NCBI RefSeq assembly: GCF_047948215.1 | Contig: NC_134467.1 | Span: forward strand, 38,415,020 to 38,479,019 | Source of the DNA: Lycorma delicatula | Lineage: Eukaryota; Arthropoda; Insecta; Hemiptera; Fulgoridae | Direction of reading: 5' to 3' | Length of the DNA stretch: 64,000 nucleotides | In this document: piece after piece, positions 1-13,800 of the stretch | Numbering within the stretch: position 1 is the first letter of the stretch | How the letters are laid out: each line of letters opens with the position of its first letter | The notes under the pieces: generated by a model | Databases searched by the model: none | What the model saw: the letters and a program-made list of their open reading frames with translations, nothing else | What the model was told of the DNA's origin: nothing | Made by a program: the position numbers and the translations under genes

Positions 1-1107
1 AGTGCCCCGTTGTGGCGTATTCCTGCTAGCCTATTAAAGAGTTAGCACCGAAAGGACTTCAGTGGACGGTCTGAAGGGGAATTACGTCGGGAGGACAGGC
101 TTTATAAGCCTAGCCTTCCGCGGTCGGCCCATGAAATGGGTTCGATAACGCTGGTTTAACAACGGATTGGAATGCAATTAAATCCGTCTTAAATTCACTA
201 AAATAATAATAGACAAAACTTGAAAAATTAGATCCGAGATTAAAAAATAACCCTTTTAAAAACAAGCCCGATTAGAATGATCCAGCAGCAAGGGACTCTG
301 TCCAGGTTCTGCGATAAAGTAGGGAGTAATAGACTCCTGCCAACTTTGCATTCCATTCCAGAAAAATTTAAATATCTTTGAGAGATCATTACTTGTAATT
401 GTAACGAAAAACAAAATTGGATCGAAAGACTTAATAAATTATTTAAAGTGCTACTACTAACTAAAAATACGTACAACAAAATATCGCTCTCGATTATTTT
501 AGACATTACAAAACTGTGGTTAAACCGACAATTACTTACGCGGCAATTACTTACTTTATTTAGATCAAATTAGAAAAATAGGACTGAACCTTTGCTTTAA
601 GTTGAACGCAGGATTCTTAGAACCTGCATAAACTAAAAATATAAACACGAAAATCAGTACGGATTATCGCCTAATAAATTTCTGTACGAAAACTTGGAAT
701 CCTTAATCGATACTATGATAAAGAAGCGAATTTCTTTCTATGCACATTTGTTAAGATTACTAAGACAATTATCGATCGATTTTGGTCTTTAAAAAATTCG
801 CCATTATCGATCAAAGAAATTAAAGAAGACATGCAAGAATTCAATTTTACTTGACGAAGATTTACTTAATAAATCCGAAAAATTAAAATTTGTTATTAAA
901 GATCCGAATACCGACTTTAAAGTAAGAACTTTTAATTGTACAAAAAGGGTTTATTCAGGAGAGAATCGTAAAGCGAGATCATTAAGAATGACTAAATATT
1001 GGGAGAAAGTAAAAGCTAAGAACTTAAAGGCCAAAAGATTGGCAAAAAAGACTTGAATTATTCTGACTAAAGTGGTCCTTTGCGGCCTTAAAAGTAAAAA
1101 AAAAGTA
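1..1107 (+). mobile_element. LINE (non-LTR retrotransposon) 3' end, degenerate
   Basis: From about 345 to 1056 the + strand translates, with frameshifts, into the C-terminal part of an insect endonuclease/reverse-transcriptase. Blocks resembling FKYL-EIIT, NTYNK-SLSI, KRISFYAHLLRLL and a basic SLRMTKYWEKVKAKN end stop at the TGA near 1056, followed by a short A-rich tail around 1098-1107. These blocks match in order the - strand fragment at 36955-38215, so both come from one family. Bases 1-344 are more GC-rich, not clearly coding, and may be another repeat. The element is truncated by the window start and has no intact ORF. Confidence 0.6.
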
Positions 1108-1843
1108 GATTTATTAATGGTTCTGAATTTTTATAAATATAATATTAATAATAATAAATTAAACTCAAATTTATTTATAATTATAACACAAGGAATACGG
1201 AAAATATTTTCAAAAATACGAAATAATTTTCAAAATCACTAATTAATTAACATTATGATGCTGGTTGGTTTTTTTTTGTAGAAAATTGAGATGATAGAAT
1301 TAAATTTTGAAAAGGACTTCATTTTTTTAGTATCTAATTTTCATTTCAATACACGACGTAAAATCGATTGATAATACACTTTTTATAATGTAAAAGTAAT
1401 ATTTAAGTTGTTAGTAAACAAAGTATAGTATTCATAACATTTATGTTATTTTAGAATAATAAATTTTATAATGTTACGTTTAGTTTTCTAACTTATTTTA
1501 GTCTTATTGAAATTTAGATAGATAATGAACGTTAATTTTAAATAATTACCTTATTATGTGGTGATGATTACATGGATACGATGAACGAACACACACAAAA
1601 ATGAAGAAGCGTCAACAGTTGAATACAGTTATCAAACGCGGAATTTATTGAATTCCTGTCAAAATGTTATTTCCAGCGACTGGAACGCTATCTAGTTTTT
1701 ATTGAATAAAATGGATACTGATTTAATGGAAAACATAACCTGTAATAAACATGTGATTTAAAAACCGCAGAACCAGTAAACAATTTATTTTTTATATCAT
1801 TTTTTCAACCAGCAGTATAATTATAAAAGCATTTATTTACAAG
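1108..1843. other. AT-rich upstream flank of ICE2
   Basis: No coding potential or recognised repeat is seen. This is where the ICE2 promoter and 5' UTR should lie. A TATAAAAG string lies only about 20 bases before the ATG, too close to be a convincing TATA box for that start. Confidence 0.4.
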
Positions 1844-1881
1844 ATGGAAGTTTTAAGAGAATTATTTACTAAAATAAACTG
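1844..1881 (+). CDS. ICE2: ICE2 exon 1
   Basis: The ATG at 1844 opens MEVLRELFTKIN and ends at a GTGAGT donor, leaving two bases (TG) that pair with the first G of exon 2 to give Trp. This is the weakest exon because it is short, but phase, donor and Kozak context agree. Confidence 0.7.
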
Positions 1882-4800
1882 GTGAGTTGTTAAAAATTTT
1901 ATATGTATTTTAATCGTATTAAATCTTGTAATTTCTATGTTTCATAAATAGATTTTAGACCAGTTTATGGAGTTACATTTTCAAAGTATAGCTAATCCCT
2001 TATGCACAGGGTGTTTGTTTTAAAACGAAACTCAATTTAAAGAAAAATAACGGGCCATATTTAATGCAAATATTACAATTATATGTGCAAAACAATATTT
2101 CCATCAAATTGTTTTGTAACAATGTTGAACCATTTTGGTTTAACAATATCATTTTTGGTAACAATGTCCACAATTTTCATCAGTGCAAATCTTTACCCTA
2201 TTTCTCATATTGCATGCAACCTTTCAAAGTGTACCTCTTACAATTTCTCATAATTCTTAAGTTATGTTGTCTTTCAGTTGTTCAGTGGTGTGTAGATTTT
2301 TGAATACACAACCTTTTAGATATTCCCAGTGAAAAAAATTGCTGGAGAAAGATCAGGTGACCTAACTGCTCATAAGCCAGTCGATATTACACTTCAAAGT
2401 TCCATTGTTGCTCTTTTCATGTGACATGCGGCCCAATCTTGTTGAAACCATGAATCTCTCATTTAATTGTAAATTTGCAATAGATTATGTCACAATTTGG
2501 TACTTACATAACGCCACTGCAGCTACAGCTGCTGTTTAGGTTATGTTGACTTCGTGTACTGACAAATCATACGTATATCAAAATTACCTTATAAAATATA
2601 ACCTATGCTCGCTTCACTCGCTAACCTCTTATGTATTAACGCCACTGCAGCTACAGCTTTATTTTAAAACAAAGTAGTCAATTGGATTTCGGTGGATTAA
2701 CATTAATTGGATTTCAGTGCTATAACATTAAGGTTATATTATTAATAAATTGTATATATTATGCATATTTAATGTTAATTATAAGAGGTTAGCGAGCGAA
2801 GTGAGCGTAGGTTATATTTAGTTAGCTTATTTTGATATACGTACGATTAGTCAGTACACGAAGTCAACATATACATACGAATTCAACATAACCTAAACAG
2901 CAGCTGTAGCTGCGATGGCGTTAATACATAAGTAGCCACAATTTCTTGGTAGTATTATTCTTCACCTGGAAATTACATAACGTACATCAATTTTCTGCGG
3001 GTATAGAGATTGTGAATGGATGGTGTGACGATTGTTGGAGGTCCAATAGCGATCATTCCAACTATTAAAATAACCACTAAAATCAAACCAAACCTCATCT
3101 CTAAAAAATACATTACCAAACTCTTTAATGCTTTCCCGAACAAAATGATTAAACCATTTATGGTAGTGGAGCTTAGCAACATAATCAACTGAGTATAATT
3201 TACATGATAAATGAATTTGGTATGGGCTTAAGTTAAGTAGCCAGGTAGTTTTAGCCAGCAGTATATTGAGATATTTTTTTTTGTTATGCAAGTTTTTGTA
3301 TGATTTGTTAGATGAGTTTAACCCTAACCAATGTTTTGTCATTAAGTACTGAATGTTTCTGATTGCAAACGGAACTAGTCCCTCTATATTTCTTTATCAA
3401 ATGGTAAATTGAAGATTTATTCAATAAATTCTTATCCGGAAACTGCAGTTGAAAAGCTTCTTGCCACAAAACAAAATATTTAGTTGTTAAATAATTTTCT
3501 ACAATAAAAATCCTTTCTTCAGTGTTCAAAACCATTTCTTCTGAATAAAAAAACCACAGATAACGAAAAATAACTAACTGTTCACAAAAAAAGAACTAGA
3601 AAATTATAGCAGCTGATTATAAAACAATAACAATAGATAGGGCTGTCAACCTCTTCGTTCAAAATTATTGTATTAACTTTTTTAAAAATATTTTGCTTGG
3701 GTTGCGTTTTAAAACAAGACAAACTATATTTTTTATTGCTAATTCATTTGTCAGAGTTTAATGAGATAGACTTCAATTTGTAATTTTTATTGATTGTGAG
3801 TTTTTTTACTTATTTATAGTGATACACATTAAAACATACAATTTCTCTTTATTAACTCTACAGAGCTTCTGTAACATTTACTTATGAGCTGTGAAGCACG
3901 TTTTGTATTATAAGCTCTATTTGTATGTTTCTGTCTATTTAGGGATGCTCACAAAACAGGTAGTCACAATGATTCATTTTTTAATGATAGTTCTCTAGCT
4001 AGTGCTAGAAAACATTCTTATGCAATACAGATGATGGATGATGCATTAACATTTAGTCCAAATTACACTCGATCTGATATCCATGCTGAGGAGATATTTT
4101 TGAAATCATTAGAAGAAAAGAGAAAATTGGGACAAACTAATTCAGCGGTAAGTTTTGTTTGAAAATTGTTTAAATGTTATTAACGTTGTGTATTATTAGA
4201 TGTATTTATAAGTGTTTGATTATTTAACAAAACTCATCTCTTCCCCAAAACATCACTGAAATTCGATTCACATTTACCGTATGAAGGGTCAAGGGAAAAA
4301 ACAAGGAATGTCATAATATCCCAGTTTTTTTTTTAGAAATAATTGTTATAGATTTTTGGTTGTGTTAGTTAAATTATTTGAAAAATTATGTTGTTTTTAC
4401 AAATTATTTTGTTACTAGTTGATTTATTTTAATTGTGGTAATAAACGCTTTTCTATTTTACTGTTTTGAAATTAATTAAAATTATATTTTGGTTTCTTTT
4501 TTAACTAATAAAATTGTAACATCAGTTTCTTTTTTCTTTTAGAGATATGTTTTTATTTTTATGTTTTGCTGCAGATTGTTATTAAAACAAATTTACCACA
4601 TGTATACTTAAATGATATATTAAACTTTTCATTAAAAATTCTATAAGAATTGTAAATGTATCATATGAGATGGCACAGAGAAACGGGAAAATTATAAATA
4701 ATTAGAAAAAATGAAGTAAAGTTACTAACCTTTATTTGATATTGAAAGTATGTTCTACAAGAGTGAAAATTTCACTGTACATTACTTTTTAAAAATTATT

Positions 4801-7800
4801 TCACTTAAGTGCTGTCCATTTTTGTGTACACATTCACTAACTCGATTATGAAAATGTTACACAGCATGTTGCAATGTGTTCTCCAGGATGTTGGGGATTT
4901 CCTCTTCAATCTGTGTTTTAGGCTGGGCAAGGAATCTCTAGCCACGTAGGGATTCCAGGTAATGAACAAGCAGATTATGCTGCCGAAGAAGCGTGCACTC
5001 AACCTCCTTTCACCACCCGAGTTACTACCTCTGATTTTATTAATCGTGTAAAACAATCACTGAGAGCAAGGTGGCAGAGTGACTGGACAACTACCGTCGA
5101 TAATAATCTCCAACAGATTAAAGATTCTGTGTTGCCATGGGACTCTTGCAGAAATACTTGACGTGAAGAAGTAGTCCTCTGCCAATTGCGAATAGGACAT
5201 ACGAGGATCACACACAAGTACCTAATGTCAGGAGGACACGCACCCCTATGCACACGATGCAACTGCCGCATGACCGTCCATCACATTCTCATAGATTGGA
5301 TATGTTATGCGGTGTTGCGTCGTAAATTTAATCTACCCAGAAACATCCGTGGTATCTTGTACAATGATAAAGAAATTCTGAACCGGATGTTTCTGTTTTT
5401 GAGTAGTACTAGGTTACTGCAAAAAATTTAATATTGTGATGTATAATTTTTATGCTAGAAGATTTTTTGATAAGTTTTCCCTTACTTTCAATTTTGATTT
5501 TTTTAGTTCTATGTTTTTAATTTTATTATCCGAGCAGGGAGCCTTTTGGACTCCCTATTGCAATTAGTTAAGTTTTATATAGTTTCCTTTTTCTATTATT
5601 TTAGCTTTTATATTTTAAAGACTCCGTATGCAATATTAGTTTTGAGCTTTATTTCACGTTTTAACTTAATTTAAAATTTTTTATTATATAATTTATATTA
5701 GTTTTAAACCTTATTTTGTTTTATTTTTTTAATGTTATTTTACCTTTTTATTAAAGAAAATTCCAGGCGATGATAATGCACAGGCGTTTTTCGCCCCTAA
5801 ACAAAAAAAAAATGGGCAAGGTTACTTGATCTAGTCTGGTAAACAACACTCTTCAAATGTTCCCATAAAAAAAGTCGCAGACTAAAAGTTCTGGAAGCCG
5901 GAGCAGCCAAGCGATGTTAGCAGCCCTTGAAATGATGCGATCTCCAAACAAACGTCTCACTGCTGTTGAAACCAGGTTTGCTGGAGGTCAAGATTTGGAA
6001 GAGAATGAAGCCTAAGAGCAAAAAATGTCTGCTGCATTTCACCATAATGTTGAGATGTCAATGACAGCAGAGCCCCCTTCATCTTCAAAGAAGTAAGGGC
6101 CTATCACCTCTATGATACGAAACTGCACACCATACAGTGAGTTTAGCACTGTGTAACGAACATTGGTGAAGCTGAGCAGAGTTTGTTTTTACCCAGTAAT
6201 GGAAGTTCTGCTTATTCACAGATTCACTTTAGTGATAAATGGGCTTCATCTGGCATCAAAGATTTCAAGTTAGTATTCTTATAGTAGACAACAGTTTTTC
6301 ACAAAATTGCAGATACAATACACGATTGTTAGGTTTTAGTTCTTGGACAATTTGAATCTTGTAAGGATAAAATTTCAGTTTGTGGAGTATTCTTTATCTG
6401 TTCCAATAACTGAGCTGCAATGAGGCAGTTTTTCATATCGAATAAAGAGGACTCCTTACTTTTACAACTTTCACAACATCAGTGTTTCTGGTGTACATAC
6501 GGGCAATACATGCCCATAGATTTTTTTTCAAACCCAAAAAGTTTTTATTATATGTAAAGAAGGAACTTCACCACGGGGCAGGATCTCATAGTGTCGCCAA
6601 AACACTCTTTGTGAAGCTGCCACTCTGTCACCATGTTGGTAAAATTCCCCTACAGTAACCGCACACTCTATACCATTCCACTGCACCATCACAACTAAAT
6701 GTCTGTTATTGCTCTAAAGTTTTAACGTCTTTCGTTCACTTATGGTACATCTACAGAGCTGCCTTCATCAAATTCAAAATTTCCTGTTTCTCTGCACCAG
6801 TTCTGTACATTTATATTTTTATAATCATTATGATTGAAACATACTGAACATTCTCACTATGTTTAGGTCTTCTGGTAAATAAATTTTGATCGTGTCATGT
6901 GTGGTGTAATTTCTAGGTCTGCAATGTCAATGATTGTATGAGTACCAGATGTTGTGCCCCTTTTTCTGGTGATACACAAGTACTTTTTGCAGTTTTTTTG
7001 GATGTATTCTAATCTCCTCTTAGTAATTAAAAAAATTGTTAAAAAAAACTGCATAACAAACTAGGATTTTAACATTAGTGGACTTCATTTTCTTATACAA
7101 ATATTACTTTTTATGAGAAAGTAGCATCTTTATATAGATAAATTTTCAGGCAACAAGATTCTCTTCTCTGAATCGAGGTAATGGTAACTATCCTTGTTAA
7201 ATAACAGTTTTGCTGGGTCATTAGATTGCATGGTATTAAAATTAAGTAGTAAAACTTTGCGTTCCTCAGGATTTCATCAGAATTAATAAAATCACTACTT
7301 TCAAAATGCTATAATGAAAAAAGACCTTATGAAAGTCTTTTTTCATTTATAACTCATGTGTTTTTGAAAAGAACGTAACTTTGTTTTTATGTATAACACA
7401 CATATTCATAATTATCAACTGGAAAATACAGGGGAGATAAAGAGAGAGAAATCAATTGTCATTTGCAACAATGTGGACATGATTGATATAATTGTATATA
7501 CTACATTTTGTGTAGGTCTAACTGGTTAAATTTTTTTTAGTTTTATTTTTATACTGTATTTTTTAAAATATACTTTTATGTAGATGTTGATATGTGTTTT
7601 ATTAAAAGATAAGTAGATTTAGAAGCTAACAAATAATATACTCTTTGGAAAGATACATAATTAACCATATTAACGAAACTGTATTTATGACATCAGCTTG
7701 TTTGAGTCCACTTCTGAAGATAAGTGGATTAACTGCATTTCGTGATTTTTTTAAAATTAAATATTTAATGAAATATAATTGTATTTTAATTATTTCTAAT

Positions 7801-10800
7801 TATATTTAATTGTTTAGGAGGAAGAGCTGTTTTTAAGACCTGGTGAATATCGTACTTATATCAGTTATCCAAAATTGTCTGCATTTTGTAAACAAGATAT
7901 CAAGAGGTACAAGTTTTTGGATGAAAGATTGGAAAGAAATATTCCTTTATCTCCAGCAGAATTAGAAGAATATGGGGTATATTAATTCTTGTCATTTATA
8001 AATCATTTTTACTTTTGTGTAATTTAATTAATTTTTTTTTATTACACTATTGTGTTAATCAGTGAAGGGTTATATGTTTCACTCATTATGTATATGTATT
8101 TGTATTAGTTAAGTCTTGATCCCTTATTTGTTAAGATTTTCAAATTATTAATTCACATTATCATGAATAGTGTACTGTATATTGCTATTAAACTAAAAAT
8201 TAAATATCAACCTGACATTATTAGGAGAAAGGTTATGTGTTTGGGCGGTATATTTTTTACCTCTGTAATGCGAAAATGGTTCAACCATTTTTTATGAAAT
8301 AGGTATAAAACGTTTAAGTTTTAAAAGTTACTATTGTAAGGTGGCAATTTAAATAATTTTACAAACAGTAATTTAGGAGTTTGATTAAGATATCCTTTAT
8401 CATCCAGTTATTTAGTTTATATTTTGACAAGCTTCTATTTGTGGAAGAAAGGAGTGTCTCTTGGTATTGTGATCAAAGGTGCAGCTTAATTTTTAAAAAT
8501 GATATGATTGTTTTAAGTGTGATGATGATTGATAATTCTGTCTATTTATTTTAATAAATAAATTAAGGACTTTAACTGTAAAAAAATTTCAAGATATGTC
8601 ATTTACAGGGAAGGAACCTGTGAGATGAAAGATTGTTATAGATAATGAAGTCTTCAAACAAATGAAATTTTTTAAATATAGTCTTTCACATAATGTAATT
8701 AAAAACTTTAAAATTAAGATAAACTTCAAAGCAGTGTGTTGAAATATTAGATAGAATTTAAGGAACAAAGCCACAATTAATAGCCAGCTAGAATTTAAAA
8801 AGACAATGGCTGTTAGAACTGTACTATCACAAAGTAATCTTGCCTTTTGGATTGTTATTATCTAATTAGTAATAATGCAATTTGTAGAGTACCATCTTGA
8901 CATATGAAAAATGATATTGAGGTTAAAAAAGACTGTTTTTAGGATTTGTTTTTTCCATGATAGTAAAAAAATAGTTCTGAGGAATTACTTGATCAACTTC
9001 AATTTTTTTCGTATTTTATTATAACATAGTAGATATGCTTAAGATCAGGAAAACAAAGATTTAAATGTTGAGTACTTATGCAAGATTAAAGCCCATACCA
9101 CATTATCAGTACTCTAATCAATTAGCAATTAGTTTTTTAAGTTATGGTGACCTGTTCAGATGCTAATCCATTTTTTGGACAGACGTTTAAGGTTAAGATT
9201 AGAGTTTTGTAGAGAGAGAATAAACCATAAATTAACCTTAATGATCAGAGTCTAAGTTCAAGTCAGCCATTGAAGATGACTGACGGCACTCTTTGTTAGG
9301 GTGATTATCTGTCATACACAAAACTAATAGCGTGGAATATGTGGTGTATTCTTTTTCTGTAGTGACTATATCTCAATTTAAAGATAAATTTGGTCAAGTT
9401 TTCTATGAGATTGTACGAAGTATTGTCATAGAATTCTAATTTATCTTTTAATATCTTTCCACAGAATGAATTAGCATCTGAACAGCTCTCGATAACTCAC
9501 AAAACTGAAAGCTAATTGAATAGAGTACTGATAACATGGCGTGGACCTGGATCTTTCATTGATTATCCACTGTCCAAACCTGTTTTTGAGATTTAGATCT
9601 TGGGTTTTCCTAATCCTAAGTAAATTTGCTATGGTATATTAAATTATGAATAAAATTGAAGTCGATCAAGTAATTGCTCAGAATTATCAATATTGAAAAA
9701 CAGTTTGGTGGGAAATTTTCTGATGCTAAAGTTTCAAATTGTAATGTAATACATAACATCTCATATCCAAACTTCTGGAAACCGGTAGCATTCTGGATCC
9801 TCTGTTTCAGAATAGCCATCACATCAGATGTGACAGTTTTGGATATGCAAATTAGGATTATTAACATACACTTCAAAACTATTTGAAAAGAATTTTATAT
9901 TACGTTTTAAAATACCTAATATTTGAGATTGTTAAACGAGATATACAGAAGATAAAAAGTATTAAAAGTGAAGTCTCTTTGACAGTTGTATCAAATACGT
10001 GAAACTGAATGAATTATTTTATATATATGTTCTTTATCAAGGACTAATTAGTTTAATATTTACAAGAGATCATCCAGCTTATTTACAAGAGGTTTTCCAG
10101 AAAGTATGTTCTGAAGGATTATACTAAGATCTTACTTGCATAACATTTTTATTGTTGTTTGTAGTACAAATCTTACTCATTTTTTTTTATATAGTTCTTG
10201 CTATTGTTGAAGTACTTAGGGGTACCAGAAGTTCTGTTCCTTCATATTTGATGCCACTTGCGAAGCAAGCCATGTTTAAACAGATTGTTTAATCTCATCA
10301 TCATCAGTGTGGAAATATCAGTCGCTAAGAAAGATTTTAAGATAAGAAACAAGTGATAATCACTTGATGCAAAGTTCAGGCTACATGAAGTACGATCAAA
10401 CTATTCCCTTGAAGTCAAAGGTTTTTTTTAGGTCTTTTGTCTTATCGGGTTGAAAAAGTGTGTCATCATTCCATAGAGTGTTGATACGTGTAATTTTCAT
10501 GCCTTGTCCCTAGTGTCTATACAGTTCAAGAAGGTATCTTCTTATTTTCTGTACATACTGAAAAATTCCAATGGGCTGCCCAACTGTTTTATTTTGTGTT
10601 TTTCCATTAGCATTTCTGGTAACCAATATGTACACAACTTCTGATAATTTTCAATTTCTCAGATAGAATTTTGTGTAGAAATTGATTGTGTAATTTCTGG
10701 AAAATGCACAGAGAGAAATGTTGTGATGAATATTTCTTCTCTTTAATCTTGCGATTAATTGCAGTCGTCAAATCACCATCGAAGGTGCATTAATTATCAT

Positions 10801-13800
10801 GCATATTATTGTGTTTTTTTATTATGCAGTCAAACTCATCTTCGTATCAAAGAATCACTCATTCTATCTTCTCGATAAATGTGCAAATCTGATGGTGAAT
10901 TTCAGCTGCTTTAATGTTCTTTTATTAAAAAAATAAAAAAAACATCACAGACCTAATTTTACACATATGTGGCAGGTTTTTCGATTTTCTTTAACATTAT
11001 AAACACGCACTAAAAAAGCATACAGATCAGACAGCTGAATAAAAATAGCATCAATCGCTTCCTAACATAACTTAAATCGGCTTACATATATTGGTGAAAT
11101 AGCAATATTTATAAATGGTCTTCATTTCTGGGTGTACCTCATATTTAGTTGTTAAAATATGTTTTATTCATAATTTTAATTTATGATACAAAATGATATT
11201 CAGTTTACGTTGTCTGACCATAATAAGTTGTCAGAGAAGTCTTAATTATATTATTCTACCAAGTTATTTGCATTAACTTTCAGAAAATTAAAAGTATTTA
11301 TTTTATATTGTGTATATTAAATTAATTTTTTTTTATATTCATTTTTATTTTACTAAAGAATTTGTTTGTTGTATTTGTTTCAAGAAATTTAATGATCGTT
11401 TAAAGATCGAACGTGAAGAATTTTTAGATTTTGCTAGACAACAATGGATAAAACAGAATTATCAAAGACATAACAACATATTACCTGGAATAAAACTATA
11501 TATCGATAAAGTATGGCAGGTACGTAAAGTTACAACTATGTAACCCTTTTAAAAATAAAATACAATCTCACTAAGAGATTATATATGTACGTATGACTCT
11601 GGTTTAAGTGTGCATGAATTCTTTTGTTGTAAATGCTTCCTCCAATTCTGTTTTTGTGTTTCTATATCACTGTAACACTGTATGAGATATGGCTATTGAA
11701 TATTGAGACTAATGCTGCTACAGAAGAACTGCGCATGCACGAAATTCATTCGACCATAGCTGTGTAGCGTGAAGCCTTCTCTTTCAATTGTTGCCACTCC
11801 AGTTTCTGTAGACATATTAGTCTGGTCGTAGCCTTTATTTGGATAACATCTGTTTTTTTTGTTTTGCCAATAAAATTATAAGTGTTTTATTAGAGCAAAG
11901 AATTGTCATGAAATTTCATATAAAACTTGGAAATAAGCCTACTGAAACTTATCTTTTATTAAAAAAAGTATATGGCAATGAATATTTATCACGTGAACAG
12001 GTTTTTGAATGATTTAAGCGTTTCCAAGATAGCCTTGAAGACATTGAAGATGACGTTCACCTGCGTCACCCTTCCATGTCAAAATAAAAATATTGAAAAA
12101 ATTGGTAATCTGATCCGATCTGACCGTCGATTAACTATTCTTGTCTTTATTCAAGGTCCTTGCTCAACTCCATGAAAAAAAAAAAAGAAAAAAATTATTA
12201 GAATTGTGAAACAAGTCATGGGTTCTTCGTTAGGACAATGCACCGGCTCACACTGCATTGTCTGTCAAGATGTTTCTAGCCAAGTAGAGGATCCCAGTGT
12301 TAGACCATCCATGTTATTCAATTGACCTTTATCTGTTTCTCAAGGTCAAATCTGTATTAAAAGGAACAAGATTTCAAACCGTTGAAGCTGTGAAAGAAAA
12401 AGTGGCATACGTCATAAAAGAGCTCACTGAAGAAGACTTCTAGCACCGTTTCAAAAAATGGAAAATTTGTATGGAGCGTTGTAGGGATAGAGGAGAGGTG
12501 TATGTTAAAGCGGGTAATAACTAAATATGTATAAATTTAAAATAAAATATTTTGTAGCATTAGTCTCATTATTTAATAGCCACACCTCATATTTTCACTC
12601 TCAAAACACAATGTAATTGTGTAAACACCACAGTATAATTTAGCACTTAGAAACTTCAATTTATACATATATTTGATTATCCACTATGTCCATAAAATTA
12701 TGTTAGATTTCAGATAAACAATGAAATATCTAAATAAAAAATTGTAAATCCATAATACTGACACTGCGTTAAAAAGTCATTTGAGCAGTTTTTAAATTGT
12801 AGATTAGGTTTCAGATGCGAATGCATGTTTATGATCTCAATTTTAAATCTGTGATTATTGTTTGACGTTAATATCGTATGTTTAATGCAGATCCATTGCA
12901 TAAAAATGTTTATTGTAGGAAGTAACTGGACTTATTGCCAGTTTAAAGAAACTGGGAGTTTGTTAAATCCAAAATATTCTGGCGAACAAAGTGTGTTAGT
13001 GATAAGTTAATTGAAAATGAACTGCAGGGTTACATAAACAATTTAAAGAAGTTGGTATAGACCTGTAAAAAAAAGAATTGCTTATTTACAAAGTTTTGAA
13101 AAATCTGTTTAAAGAATTACTACTCTATCTGGATAATAACCATAAAAGATATGTTTCATGTCTGTTGTATTCATCAGTATAACATCACCTACATAGCAAG
13201 AAACACTTTTAAAAGTCAATTTTCATTGACTTTTATATCATGATGACATCCATTTTACATGTTAGGAATGTGTGGGTAGGAGGCATTGCTAGAACAATTA
13301 TCAAACTTCACATTCTTAAGATTTTTACCAACAATGTTTAAAATAAACTGCATGCAGTAAGATAAACTGAAACTCTAAAAAACAAGAATCACATAGGCTG
13401 TTGAGTCGATCATACTTGATGTGTTTCATTATATGTAGCAAGATAGTTAATTGTAGATCTCTTTAGGACTTCAAACAATACCATATCAAATTGCTTTAAA
13501 CTCGTCAGAATGCTTGGTTAGTTATTCTACCATTTAGGATGATATATTGAATTGTTCAATATATGTGATTATACAAAATAAATACTTCTGAAAATAAAGT
13601 ATACTTCATGAATACAGTGTATATGCAATTTTCTCACTACAGCTACATCCTACAATAGGCATATATTATTGCACATAAATTTAATACTAAAACTTTCAGA
13701 CACTTCATTTAGAGTTTGTATTTCAGGATGTTAACATGTTAGTGTTACATGATTTAATGATTGTTTAAAAATTGTTTAAAAAACAATGTTATGCCCCCCT

